From: Ideonella benzenivorans
GTDB taxonomy: Bacteria > Pseudomonadota > Gammaproteobacteria > Burkholderiales > Burkholderiaceae_C
Assembly: GCF_020387415.1 (NCBI RefSeq)
Contig: NZ_JAGWCB010000008.1
Coordinates: forward strand, 201,690 to 265,689
DNA length: 64,000 nucleotides
Direction: 5' to 3'
How positions within the stretch are numbered: position 1 is the first letter of the stretch; each line of letters begins with the position of its first letter. Under the pieces are notes generated by a model. It did not search any database and had not been told where the DNA came from. It worked only from the letters and a program-made list of their open reading frames with translations. Of this stretch, positions 9,637-17,090 are shown piece after piece. Made by a program: the position numbers and the translations under genes.

Positions 9637-10068
9637 ATGCGATTTGAACTGCCCGCCGAAAAGACCCAGGTCTTCGACCTGGTGCTGCCGATGCGCTGGG
9701 GCGACATGGACGCCTACGGCCACATCAACAACACGGTCTACTTCCGCTACTTCGAGAGCCTGCGGGTGGACTGGCTGCTGAGCCTGGGCCGCCCCCTGCA
9801 GGATGGCGGCAGCGGGCCGGTGGTGGTCAACGCCTTCTGCAGCTACCTGCGCCAGGTGACCTACCCGGGCGAGCTGCGGGCGCGGCTCTATGTCGGCCAG
9901 CAGGGCCGCAGCAGCATGGAAACCTTCTTCACGCTGGAGCGCGCCGACGAGCCGGGCGTGACCTGTGCCGAAGGGGGCGCGACCATGGTCTGGATGGACT
10001 TCGCCACCGGCCGTTCCGTGCCCATGCCGGACTGGCTGCGGCAGGCCGCCTGTCCGGCCGCGGACTGA
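9637..10068 (+). CDS. acyl-CoA thioesterase, 4HBT hot-dog fold
   Basis: 143 residues. The hot-dog thioesterase motif MRWGDMDAYGHINNTVYFRYFE is at residues 19-40, with D25 in the position of the catalytic aspartate of 4-hydroxybenzoyl-CoA thioesterase relatives, and H29/N31 after it. It should hydrolyse a cytoplasmic acyl-CoA; the chain preference cannot be read. It has GAAGAG close upstream of the ATG as a possible ribosome site and follows the YceH-like gene at 12 bases. A strong GC hairpin lies just after the stop. Confidence 0.85.
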   Translation: MRFELPAEKTQVFDLVLPMRWGDMDAYGHINNTVYFRYFESLRVDWLLSLGRPLQDGGSGPVVVNAFCSYLRQVTYPGELRARLYVGQQGRSSMETFFTLERADEPGVTCAEGGATMVWMDFATGRSVPMPDWLRQAACPAAD

Positions 10069-10070
10069 GC

Positions 10071-10094
10071 CGCCCGCCGTCTCAGCGGCGGGCG
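10071..10094. terminator. GC-rich hairpin between convergent genes
   Basis: CGCCCGCCG at 10071-10079 pairs with CGGCGGGCG at 10086-10094 around a six-base loop. It lies between the stop codons of the thioesterase and the LuxR regulator and could end transcription from both sides. There is no T tract, so rho-independent action is uncertain. Confidence 0.4.
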
Positions 10095-10099
10095 CGGCC

Positions 10100-10651
10100 T
10101 CAGTGCTCGCCCGCCAGCAGCCGGTGCACCAGCTCGGCGGTGGTGCCGGCGCTCATCTTGCGCATCAGTCGCGCGCGGTAGACATCCACCGTGCGCGGGC
10201 TGATGTCCAGCTTGCGGCCGATCTCCTTGCTGGTCAGCCCATCGACCAGCAGCGCGGCGATCTCGCGCTCGCGGCCGGTGAAGTCCACCTTCAGCACCCG
10301 CCGGGCGGACAGGTCCTGGAAGCTCCAGATGCCTGCGGCGTGCGGGTCTTCAGCGTCCAGCGCGCGGCCGGCCACGTGGCACCAGAACAGCTCGCCGTTG
10401 GCCCGCTTCATGACCCGGTCGTCGGCATAGCGGCCTTGCTCGTCGAGCGCAGCCAGAATGCGGTCGCCGGTGCGCTCGAACTCGGCCGTGCTGGGGTAGA
10501 GCACCTCGAAGGACTGGCCAAGCAGCTGTTCGCGCCGCGCATCGAAGATCGTCAGCAGCTGGCGGTTGCAGTCCACGATCAGTCGGTTGCGGGACAGGAC
10601 CATCCCAATCGGGGCCATGTCGAAGGCGGTGCGGTAATCCAGTTCCAGCAT
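10100..10651 (-). CDS. PAS domain-LuxR helix-turn-helix regulator
   Basis: 183 residues: an N-terminal PAS domain (about 1-115; FDMAPIGMVLSRNRLIVDCN start, typical of PAS) and a C-terminal LuxR-type HTH (about 122-180: FTGREREIAALLVDGLTSKEIGRKLDISPRTVDVYRARLMRKM). No receiver domain is present, so activity is probably set by a ligand or partner at the PAS domain rather than by phosphorylation. It is divergent from scoAB, and the 111-base gap contains two inverted repeats, which suggests that it controls scoAB and perhaps itself. The ligand is unknown. Confidence 0.85.
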   Translation of the reverse strand: MLELDYRTAFDMAPIGMVLSRNRLIVDCNRQLLTIFDARREQLLGQSFEVLYPSTAEFERTGDRILAALDEQGRYADDRVMKRANGELFWCHVAGRALDAEDPHAAGIWSFQDLSARRVLKVDFTGREREIAALLVDGLTSKEIGRKLDISPRTVDVYRARLMRKMSAGTTAELVHRLLAGEH

Positions 10652-10663
10652 GACGGCGAAGCT

Positions 10664-10680
10664 TAAGGGGGGGACCCTTA
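10664..10680. promoter_or_regulatory. inverted repeat TAAGGG-N5-CCCTTA
   Basis: Perfect 6-bp arms at 10664-10669 and 10675-10680, just upstream of the LuxR regulator start and about 85 bases before scoA. Seen in sequence; a role as operator is inferred from position. Confidence 0.5.
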
Positions 10681-10697
10681 GGGAATTTTGCGTAACG

Positions 10698-10719
10698 ACT
10701 ACTTAATGCCTTACGTAGT
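10698..10719. promoter_or_regulatory. 22-bp palindrome upstream of scoA, likely LuxR-type operator
   Basis: ACTAC at 10698-10702 and GTAGT at 10715-10719 are the outer arms, and TAA/TTA the inner arms. Nine of eleven base pairs across the dyad are complementary. It is 44 bases before the scoA start. Length and two-fold symmetry suit a LuxR-type dimer such as the divergent PAS regulator. Confidence 0.55.
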
Positions 10720-10762
10720 ACGCTGGCGGGATTCCAGACCGAAACGACCGGAGGCATTCCCG

Positions 10763-11461
10763 ATGAACAAGATCTACCCGAGTGCCGAGGCTGCGCTCGA
10801 AGGCATCATCCACGACGGCCAGTTGCTGGCCGTGGGCGGCTTCGGATTGTGCGGCATCCCTGAAGCGCTGATCGACGCACTGCAGGCCACCGGCAAGAAG
10901 GACTTCACCGTGGTCTCCAACAACGCGGGGGTGGACGGCTTCGGTCTGGGCAAGCTGCTGGCCACCCGGCAGATCAAGAAGATGATCTCCAGCTACGTGG
11001 GCGAGAACAAGGAGTTCGAGCGCCAGTACCTGAGCGGCGAGCTGGAGCTGGAGTTCACGCCGCAGGGCACGCTGGCCGAGCGCCTGCGCGCCGGTGGCGC
11101 CGGCATCCCGGCCTTCTTCACCCGCACCGGCGTGGGCACCGTGGTGGCCGAGAACAAGCCGACGCAGGAGTTCGACGGCAAGACCTATGTGATGGAGCGC
11201 GGCATCGTGCCCGAGGTCTCGCTTGTGAAGGCCCACATGGCCGACACCAGCGGCAACCTGCGCTTTCGCCGCACCGCGCGCAACTTCAACCCCAATGTCG
11301 CGATGGCCGGCAAGATCACCGTGGTCGAGGTGGAAAAGATCGTCGACAAGGGCGCGATGGACCCGGACGACGTGCATCTGCCAGGCATCTTCGTGCACCG
11401 CATCGTGCTGAATGCCACCCCCGAGAAGCGCATCGAGCAGCGCACCACCCGCAAAGCCTGA
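10763..11461 (+). CDS. scoA: succinyl-CoA:3-ketoacid CoA-transferase subunit A
   Basis: 232 residues, the standard length. With ScoB it moves CoA from succinyl-CoA to acetoacetate, linking ketone bodies and polyhydroxybutyrate breakdown to the TCA cycle. Family motifs: [16 protein letters not shown] (residues about 24-39), [52 protein letters not shown]. The ATG at 10763 has GGAGG ten bases upstream; a longer frame to 10688 runs into the operator region and is rejected. scoB follows 19 bases downstream with its own ribosome site. Confidence 0.95.
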   Translation: MNKIYPSAEAALEGIIHDGQLLAVGGFGLCGIPEALIDALQATGKKDFTVVSNNAGVDGFGLGKLLATRQIKKMISSYVGENKEFERQYLSGELELEFTPQGTLAERLRAGGAGIPAFFTRTGVGTVVAENKPTQEFDGKTYVMERGIVPEVSLVKAHMADTSGNLRFRRTARNFNPNVAMAGKITVVEVEKIVDKGAMDPDDVHLPGIFVHRIVLNATPEKRIEQRTTRKA

Positions 11462-11480
11462 GCCGCGAAGGAGAACGACC

Positions 11481-12119
11481 ATGGCATGGACCCGTGACGA
11501 GATGGCGGCCCGCGCGGCCAAGGAGCTGCAGGACGGCTACTACGTGAACCTGGGCATCGGCCTGCCCACGCTGGTGGCTAACCACGTGCCGGCGGGCATG
11601 GAGGTGTGGCTGCAGAGCGAGAACGGCCTGCTGGGCATCGGCCCCTTCCCGACGGAAGAGGAGGTGGATGCCGACATGATCAACGCCGGCAAGCAGACGG
11701 TGACCACGCTGCCGGGCTCGTCGATCTTCAGCAGCGCCGACAGCTTCGGCATGATCCGCGGCGGCAAGATCAACCTGGCCATCCTGGGCGCGATGCAGGT
11801 CAGCGAGAAGGGCGACCTGGCCAACTGGATGATCCCCGGCAAGATGGTCAAGGGCATGGGCGGCGCGATGGACCTGGTGGCCGGCGTGAAGAACGTCGTC
11901 GTGCTGATGGAGCACGTGGCCACCAAGAAGGATGGCAGCACCGACATGAAGATCCTGCCGGCCTGCACCCTGCCGCTGACCGGCCTGGGCGTGGTGGACC
12001 GCATCATCACCGACCTGTGCGTGCTGGACGTGACGCCGCACGGTCTGAAGGTGGTGGAACTGGCGCCTGGCGTCACCTTCGAGGAGGTGCAGACCAAGAC
12101 GGGGGTGCCGGTGCATTGA
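11481..12119 (+). CDS. scoB: succinyl-CoA:3-ketoacid CoA-transferase subunit B
   Basis: 212 residues. The catalytic glutamate that forms the CoA thioester is E47 in [10 protein letters not shown]. Other family stretches: [55 protein letters not shown], and TDLCVLDV near the C-terminus. The ATG at 11481 has AAGGAG upstream; the earlier in-frame ATG at 11412 lies inside scoA and is not supported. A hairpin with a seven-T tail follows the gene and ends the operon. Confidence 0.96.
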   Translation: MAWTRDEMAARAAKELQDGYYVNLGIGLPTLVANHVPAGMEVWLQSENGLLGIGPFPTEEEVDADMINAGKQTVTTLPGSSIFSSADSFGMIRGGKINLAILGAMQVSEKGDLANWMIPGKMVKGMGGAMDLVAGVKNVVVLMEHVATKKDGSTDMKILPACTLPLTGLGVVDRIITDLCVLDVTPHGLKVVELAPGVTFEEVQTKTGVPVH

Positions 12120-12146
12120 GGGCGTCCATCGGCGTTCGACACCGGG

Positions 12147-12172
12147 AAGGGGGCCATGTGGCCCCTTTTTTT
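12147..12172 (+). terminator. rho-independent terminator after scoB
   Basis: GGGGCC at 12150-12155 pairs with GGCCCC at 12160-12165 around an ATGT loop, extended by flanking A-T pairs and followed by a run of seven T. It starts about 28 bases after the scoB stop. Confidence 0.85.
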
Positions 12173-12185
12173 CATGCCCACGGAT

Positions 12186-12213
12186 CTTGATGCAGCACAA
12201 GTTGCTCCTATGT
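12186..12213 (+). promoter_or_regulatory. sigma32-like heat-shock promoter of the hsp20 gene
   Basis: CTTGATG at 12186-12192 and TCCTATGT at 12206-12213, separated by 13 bases, match the sigma32 consensus CTTGAAA-N11-16-CCCCATNT at 5 of 7 positions in the -35 and 5 of the 7 defined positions in the -10 element. It lies about 87 bases upstream of a small heat-shock gene, which supports the call. Confidence 0.6.
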
Positions 12214-12299
12214 AGGCTTCAGGATGATTTCGGCGGTTCCGGGTGGCGTCACCCGCCGTCCGGGATCATGTTCATGTGAACCGAGGGAAAGGAAAAACC

Positions 12300-12728
12300 A
12301 TGGCCAATCTGCCTGTCAGCCGTACCAATCTGTTCGATGAATTCTTCCGCGACATGGCGCCCGGCTTCTTCGTCCGTCCGCTGCATGGCGAAGGCCTGCC
12401 GCAGCAGATCAAGGTGGACGTCAAGGAAGACGCCGAGAACTATGTCGTCCACGCCGAGATGCCCGGGGTGTCCAAGGACGACATCCACGTCACCATCGAC
12501 GGCCCGGTGGTCTCGCTGAGCGCCGAGATCAAGCAGACCGACGAGAAGAAGGACGGCGAGCGCGTGCTGCGCAGCGAGCGTTATTTCGGCTCCGTCTCCC
12601 GCAGCTTCCAGCTGCCGATGGACATCGACGAGGCGCGTGCTGCGGCCAAGTACGATGCGGGTGTGCTGACACTCACGCTGCCGAAGAAGGCGGCCGGCGC
12701 GGGCGCACGCCGTCTGCAGATCGACTGA
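12300..12728 (+). CDS. small heat-shock protein, Hsp20/alpha-crystallin family
   Basis: 142 residues. An ATP-independent cytoplasmic chaperone that holds unfolding proteins. The alpha-crystallin domain runs from about residue 36 to 135: IKVDVKEDAENYVVHAEMPGVSKDDIHVTIDGPVVSLSAE, and near its end YDAGVLTLTLPKK, which contains the G-x-L motif of the family. The N-terminal arm is short, and the start NLPVSRTNLFDEFFRDM resembles class A proteobacterial Hsp20. The ATG at 12300 has AAGGA upstream; an in-frame ATG at 12243 is less likely. A sigma32-like promoter lies upstream. No C-terminal I-x-I motif is clear. Confidence 0.92.
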   Translation: MANLPVSRTNLFDEFFRDMAPGFFVRPLHGEGLPQQIKVDVKEDAENYVVHAEMPGVSKDDIHVTIDGPVVSLSAEIKQTDEKKDGERVLRSERYFGSVSRSFQLPMDIDEARAAAKYDAGVLTLTLPKKAAGAGARRLQID

Positions 12729-12772
12729 GCCGCCGGGGCCGCCTGCCGGCCCCGACCCCTCCGTGACACCTC

Positions 12773-12792
12773 ACGCGGGCTTCGGCCCGCGT
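12773..12792 (+). terminator. perfect hairpin with TTCG tetraloop
   Basis: ACGCGGGC at 12773-12780 pairs with GCCCGCGT at 12785-12792, with a TTCG loop, an exceptionally stable form. It may end hsp20 transcription, but it lies only 11 bases before the start of the next gene, which has no evident ribosome site, so a role in translation control is also possible. Confidence 0.5.
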
Positions 12793-12803
12793 TGTCGTTG
12801 CCC

Positions 12804-13889
12804 ATGCGCACCTTTCTGACAATCTCCCTGCTGGCCTTGGCGATGACGGGCCTGGTGCCCGCTGCCGAGGCCGCCCGGCCGGCCGCCGTGCCGCGGGCCG
12901 TGACCCCGCGGGCCCCGCTGGATGCCGAGGAACAGAACAACATCGCGGTCTTCCGCACGGTGTCACCCTCGGTGGTCAACATCACCGCGCTGGGGCTGGA
13001 GCGGGACTTCTTCTCGCTCAACGTTCAACAGGTGCCGCAGGGCACCGGCACCGGTTTCGTGTGGGACACGGCCGGCCATGTGGTCACCAATTTCCACGTC
13101 ATCCAGGGCGCCAACGCGGCGCGGGTGACGCTGGCCGACCAGTCCAGCTACAAAGCCGAACTGGTGGGGGCCTTTCCCGACCGGGACCTGGCGGTGCTGC
13201 GCATCGCCGCTCTGGCCGCTCAGCTCAAGCCGGTGCCGCTGGGCACCAGCCGCGATCTGCAGGTCGGGCAGAAGGTCTATGCCATCGGCAACCCGTTCGG
13301 CCTGGACCAGACGCTGACCACCGGCATCATCAGCGCGCTGAACCGGGAGATCGAGTCCGTCACCCGCCGGCCGATCAAAGGCGCCATTCAGACCGACGCG
13401 GCGATCAACCCCGGCAATTCCGGCGGGCCCTTGCTGGATTCCGCCGGCCGGCTGGTGGGGGTCAACACGGCGATCTACAGCCCGACCGGCGCCAGCGCCG
13501 GCATCGGCTTCGCCATCCCGGTGGATGAGGTGAACCGGATCGTGCCGCGGCTGATCCGCGATGGCCGGATGGTGCGACCTGCCCTGGGCGTGACGACTGC
13601 CCCGCCCGAGTGGAACCGCACCCTGGGTCTGCCCCGCGGCGTGGCCATCGTGCGCGTGCAGGCGCAGGGCCCGGCGGCCAAGGCCGGCCTGAAGCCCTTT
13701 GCCCGCGGCGAGGGCCGCGTCATCCCCGGCGATGTGATCACCGCCATCAACGGCCAGCCGGTGGCCACGCTCGACGACATGCTGACCGCCCTGGAGCGGC
13801 TGCAGCCAGGCGATGGCTGTGTGCTGACCCTGTGGCGCGCCGGCCAGACCCGGCAGCAGCGGGTCACGCTGGCCGAGTCCGACGACTGA
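12804..13889 (+). CDS. periplasmic trypsin-like serine protease of the HtrA/Deg family, one PDZ domain
   Basis: 361 residues. A signal peptide is clear (MRTFLTISLLALAMTGLVPAAEA, cut near residue 25-28). The protease domain has the full catalytic triad H98 (NFHVIQG), D128 (DRDLAVL) and S206 (GNSGGPLL). A single PDZ domain follows (about residues 250-355: RPALGV, GVAIVRVQAQGPAAKAGLKP, GDVITAINGQPV). One PDZ and 361 residues fit the DegS/plant Deg1-like branch rather than DegP with two. It should degrade damaged periplasmic proteins. Placed directly after hsp20, it may share the stress response. No ribosome site is visible; a stable hairpin precedes the start. Confidence 0.88.
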   Translation: MRTFLTISLLALAMTGLVPAAEAARPAAVPRAVTPRAPLDAEEQNNIAVFRTVSPSVVNITALGLERDFFSLNVQQVPQGTGTGFVWDTAGHVVTNFHVIQGANAARVTLADQSSYKAELVGAFPDRDLAVLRIAALAAQLKPVPLGTSRDLQVGQKVYAIGNPFGLDQTLTTGIISALNREIESVTRRPIKGAIQTDAAINPGNSGGPLLDSAGRLVGVNTAIYSPTGASAGIGFAIPVDEVNRIVPRLIRDGRMVRPALGVTTAPPEWNRTLGLPRGVAIVRVQAQGPAAKAGLKPFARGEGRVIPGDVITAINGQPVATLDDMLTALERLQPGDGCVLTLWRAGQTRQQRVTLAESDD

Positions 13890-13908
13890 GGCGGTGGGGT
13901 GCGCCGGT

Positions 13909-14346
13909 TCAGCCAGCCTGGAACAGGCTGCTGATCGGCCGCACCGAGGCGCGCGCCATCTGGGCGCCTTCGACCGCCTTCAGGCGCAGCACCTGGTGCG
14001 GGGCGGCGTGGGCGGCCTTGGCGGGCAGCTGCAGACCGTCGTGGGTGCAGCGGATGGTGTCCGGGGCCACGCCCAGGGCCACCAGGTGCTCGGTCAGCAC
14101 GTCCAGGGCCTGGGCCCGCTGTTCGCTGGAATCCGGGGCACAGGAGCCCAGCACCAGGTAATGCCGGCGGTCGGCACGCAAGGTGTCGGCCAACCAGTCC
14201 CGCAGCGCGGTGAGATCGGCCTCGGGCAGTTCGGGGCTGGGGCTGCTCACAGTGAGGATGAACTCGTCATCCTGCGGGACCGAGGGGGCCGGGGTGGCAG
14301 CAGAAGCGGAGCGGGGCGCCTGGGGCGCGACGGCGTTTCTGGTCAT
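13909..14346 (-). CDS. unknown protein with weak OmpA-like C-terminal pattern
   Basis: 145 residues; not recognised with confidence. The first 25 residues are A/P/S-rich and disordered. Residues about 40-105 (LRDWLADTLRADRRHYLVLGSCAPDSSEQRAQALDVLTEHLVALGVAPDTIRC) follow the order of secondary structure and the R-A-x-x-V-x-x-x-L-x-x-x-G-V pattern of OmpA/MotB-like domains, but no signal peptide or transmembrane helix is present, so a peptidoglycan role is not supported. It has a good promoter and AAGGAG ribosome site upstream. Confidence 0.6.
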   Translation of the reverse strand: MTRNAVAPQAPRSASAATPAPSVPQDDEFILTVSSPSPELPEADLTALRDWLADTLRADRRHYLVLGSCAPDSSEQRAQALDVLTEHLVALGVAPDTIRCTHDGLQLPAKAAHAAPHQVLRLKAVEGAQMARASVRPISSLFQAG

Positions 14347-14381
14347 CGTGCAGTCTCCTTGTGTCGGCTTGAAGCGGGGTG

Positions 14382-14410
14382 ATTATAAATTTGCACCAAT
14401 GCATTGCCGA
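14382..14410 (-). promoter_or_regulatory. sigma70-type promoter of the 145-residue unknown gene
   Basis: On the minus strand, TATAAT (14387-14382) is preceded by TCGGCA (14410-14405) with 17 bases between. The -10 is a perfect match. The transcript would start about 30 bases before the ATG at 14346. Confidence 0.65.
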
Positions 14411-14426
14411 CGCGGCCCCCCAGATT

Positions 14427-14882
14427 TCAGGAGGCCGGACCCTGCAGGCTGCGGTCGAGCTTGTCCTCCATTTCCGCCAGGTGGGCGGACAGTTCCCGCA
14501 CGGCTTCCTCGGTGCGGGCCAGCAGGCGCTGCTCGCCCGCCTGGCGGGCCGTTTCCTGCTGCTGCACCAGGGCTTCCAGCCGGCTCTGCAGGGCGGTGAA
14601 GCGCGAGGCCTCGGCCTGATCGGCCAGCTCGCGTTGCGACTGCAGTTCCTTGGTGAAGCGGCGGGTTTCGACCAGCAAATGGGCCTGTTGGAACACGATG
14701 TAGAAGAGGAACAGGCCGGAAATCAACACCGTGGCCCCCAGCAGGATCAGCCCCAGCGGGGCCTGGATCTGCATCAGGCCCAGGGAGAGGGCGGTCGGTG
14801 CACTCAGGGCCTGCCAGTTCAGTGCTGCAAACAAGCCCAGCAGCAACCAGACGGCGAGCAGGGTGAGGGTACGGATCTTCAT
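14427..14882 (-). CDS. small inner-membrane protein with LapA-like domain and coiled coil
   Basis: 151 residues from the ATG at 14882, with AAGGA six bases upstream. Two hydrophobic helices (about residues 6-25 and 42-68) enclose a short loop, the form of the LapA/DUF1049 domain. A long charged helix follows (about 75-145: RRFTKELQSQRELADQAEASRFTALQSRLEALVQ), predicted as a cytoplasmic coiled coil. Function unknown; LapA-type proteins in enterobacteria act with LapB in LPS control, but no such partner is nearby. It lies downstream of the MFS carrier on the same strand. Confidence 0.75.
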   Translation of the reverse strand: MKIRTLTLLAVWLLLGLFAALNWQALSAPTALSLGLMQIQAPLGLILLGATVLISGLFLFYIVFQQAHLLVETRRFTKELQSQRELADQAEASRFTALQSRLEALVQQQETARQAGEQRLLARTEEAVRELSAHLAEMEDKLDRSLQGPAS

Positions 14883-14962
14883 GCGGTCCTTTCGCGTGCG
14901 GCCCCGGGCCGTCCCGGGCTGCCGATCCCGCTGAGTATGCGCGCCGTCGGCGGCGGGGCGGC

Positions 14963-16177
14963 TCAGGCCGGCTGCAGACGTGCCAGGCGCTGCTGCTGGC
15001 GGTCCAGGGCCAGCAGCAGGCCCATGCCGATCAGCATCACCGCCGCGGCCAGCCACAAGGCGCCTTGGTAGCTGCCGGTGCGTTGGGCGATCTGGCCGGC
15101 CAGCGCTGGCGCCAGGATCTGGCCCGCGCCGTAGCTCAGTGTCAGACGGGCCATGGCCCGGGCCGGGTTGGCGGGCTCGTGGCGGCCAACATAGGCCAGC
15201 GTCAGGCCGACGATGCCGATGAAGGTGGCGCCGTACAGCACCGCGCCCACCAGCGCGGCGGCCAGGCCATCGACCGCCAGCGGCAGCAGGAAGGACACGA
15301 TCTGCACCGCATAGGCGGCCAGCAGGGCCCGCACATCGCCTGCCCTTCGGGCCAGCCGGTCCCACCAGAGCACCGCGGGGGCGGCGGCCAGGCCCACCAC
15401 CACCCAGGTCAGGTTGCCCCCGCCGGCCATGCCGGGCTGGCGCACGATGATGGCCACCAGAAAGGTGGCGCTGATCACATAGCCCACCCCGGCACAGAAA
15501 TAGGCCGCCGGCAGCAGCAGGCTGCCGCGCGGCGCGGTGGGCGCGGGCGGTGGGGCCGTGGGCGCCGCGTCGGCCGGCCGCGCCGCCGGGGCCGGCATCC
15601 AGTGCCAGGCCGGCACGGCCAGCAGCACGGTCAGCCCGCCCAGGGCCAGCCACTGCTGGGCCCAGTCCAGGTGCCCGGCCATCAGCATGGCGGCCACGCC
15701 CGACACCGCCAGCCCCAGGCCCAGGCCGATGAAATGGATGCCCAGTTCCGGCCGCCGCCCGTGGGCAACCAGCCAGGCCAGCACCATGCCTGAGCCCAGC
15801 AGCATGCCGCCCACCGCCGCCACCCCGGCGATGAAGCGCAACACGCCCCACAGCAGCAGCGACTGGGTCAGCCCCATGCCGGCGGTGCCCACCACGCCGG
15901 CCACCAGGCACAGCCGGTAGGCGGCAAAGCGCCAGCGCGGGGCGTGCAACTGGGTGGCGACCCAGCAGCCCGCCATGTAGCCGGCGTAATTCCAGGACGC
16001 CAGCCAACCGCCGGCGGCGGCGCTCAGGCCGGCCTGGTCCTGCATCACCGGCAGCAACGGGGTGTAGGCAAAGCGGGCCAGGCCCACGGTGAGCAGCAGG
16101 GCACAGACCCCGGCGGCCAGCACCTGCCAGGGCTGCAGCGTGGACGGGGCGGTGGGCGTGGAAACGGGGGTGGCCAT
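14963..16177 (-). CDS. YbfB/YjiJ-family MFS transporter
   Basis: 404 residues with about twelve hydrophobic helices. The motifs GLARFAYTPLLPVMQDQAGLSAAAGGWLASWNYAGYMAG at residues 32-70 and RFIAGVAAVGGMLLGSGMVLAWL are typical of the YbfB/YjiJ group, whose substrates are poorly known. A proline/alanine-rich linker (about 196-220) joins the two halves. It is divergent from an AraC-type regulator, and the 61-base gap holds direct and inverted repeats, so that regulator probably controls it. An export role is likely by analogy with AraC-paired carriers such as the 2-nitroimidazole exporter, but this is inference. Confidence 0.82.
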   Translation of the reverse strand: MATPVSTPTAPSTLQPWQVLAAGVCALLLTVGLARFAYTPLLPVMQDQAGLSAAAGGWLASWNYAGYMAGCWVATQLHAPRWRFAAYRLCLVAGVVGTAGMGLTQSLLLWGVLRFIAGVAAVGGMLLGSGMVLAWLVAHGRRPELGIHFIGLGLGLAVSGVAAMLMAGHLDWAQQWLALGGLTVLLAVPAWHWMPAPAARPADAAPTAPPPAPTAPRGSLLLPAAYFCAGVGYVISATFLVAIIVRQPGMAGGGNLTWVVVGLAAAPAVLWWDRLARRAGDVRALLAAYAVQIVSFLLPLAVDGLAAALVGAVLYGATFIGIVGLTLAYVGRHEPANPARAMARLTLSYGAGQILAPALAGQIAQRTGSYQGALWLAAAVMLIGMGLLLALDRQQQRLARLQPA

Positions 16178-16208
16178 GTGGCCGATTCTGGAAAGCCCGG
16201 GGCCTGTC

Positions 16209-16241
16209 TGTCTGTCGATGGGCAGACAATGACTGTCGATG
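16209..16241. promoter_or_regulatory. repeats between MFS carrier and AraC regulator
   Basis: The direct repeat CTGTCGATG occurs at 16213-16221 and 16233-16241, exactly 20 bases apart (two helical turns), and TGTCTG (16209-16214) forms an inverted repeat with CAGACA (16223-16228). Tandem sites two turns apart are usual for AraC-type regulators. The second copy covers the start codon of the AraC gene. Confidence 0.5.
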
Positions 16242-17075
16242 AAACGACAACCCGGCCCGCCGATGCCCTGGCAGCCGCTGCGTCTGCCGGAGGACCAGGC
16301 CCCGCCGCGGCCGCTGGCCGTGCGGGTGCAGTCGCTGCCGGCCCACCACCATTTCCCGGAGCACCGCCACCCCTGGCACCAGTTCGTCTACGCCAGCAGT
16401 GGCGTGTTGACCGTGACCGCCGCCGGGCAGTGTTTCGTGATCGCGCCGCAGCAGGCGGTCTGGGTGCCGGCCGGGCTGCCGCACCGCACCGCCTCGCTGC
16501 TGGGCGCGGAATTCCGCAGCCTGTATGTGGATGCCCAGGCGCTGGCCGGCCCCCAGGGGCAGTGCACGCTGCTGGCGGTCACGCCTTTTCTGCGGGCGTT
16601 GATCCTGGAGGCGGGCGAACTGCTGCCAGCCGATCCGGCCGGGCCCCCGACCCCGGCGGCGACGGACGAAGAAGCCCGCCATCTGACGGCGCTGATCCTG
16701 GCCCGGCTGGCCCGCCTGCAGCCGCTGCCGGCCTCCTTGCCCTGGCCGCAGGCCGCCGGTCTGGGGGAGATGTGCGAGGCGCTCTATGCCAACCCCACCG
16801 ATGAGCGCGATCTGGCCGCCTGGGCGGCGCAGCTGCACCAGAGCGGCCGCACGCTGAGCCGCCATTTCCAGCGCGAGACCGGCATGACCCTGCGCGCCTG
16901 GCGCCAGCGGCTGCGCCTGTTCAAGGCGGTGGAGCTGCTGGCCGGTGGGCAGGACGTGACGCAGGTGGCGTTGGCGCTGGGTTACGCCAGCCCCTCGGCC
17001 TTCACCGCGATGTTCCGGCAGACGATGGGGCAGCGCCCCAGCGCCTACCGTCAGCAGATGCGCGAGATGCGCTGA
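16239..17075 (+). CDS. AraC-family transcriptional regulator (NimR-like)
   Basis: 278 residues: an N-terminal cupin sensor domain (about 20-120; HHHFPEHRHPWHQFVYASSGVLTV, then PQQAVWVPAGLPHRTASL) and a C-terminal double HTH (about 175-275; LHQSGRTLSRHFQRETGMTLRAWRQRLRLFKAVELLAGGQDVTQVALALGYASPSAFTAMFRQTMGQRPSAYR). The GYASPSAFTAMFRQ part is the second helix-turn-helix. Organisation matches the YeaM/NimR group. Divergent from an MFS carrier, which is the likely target. A shorter form from the ATG at 16263 would clear the repeats in the intergenic region. Confidence 0.88.
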   Translation: MKRQPGPPMPWQPLRLPEDQAPPRPLAVRVQSLPAHHHFPEHRHPWHQFVYASSGVLTVTAAGQCFVIAPQQAVWVPAGLPHRTASLLGAEFRSLYVDAQALAGPQGQCTLLAVTPFLRALILEAGELLPADPAGPPTPAATDEEARHLTALILARLARLQPLPASLPWPQAAGLGEMCEALYANPTDERDLAAWAAQLHQSGRTLSRHFQRETGMTLRAWRQRLRLFKAVELLAGGQDVTQVALALGYASPSAFTAMFRQTMGQRPSAYRQQMREMR

Positions 17076-17090
17076 GCCGCTTCCGCTGCT

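Noticed and set aside
14903-14918. CCCGGG-CCGT-CCCGGG hairpin after the MFS gene
   Set aside because: Short, lacks a T tract, and such repeats are frequent by chance at this G/C content.
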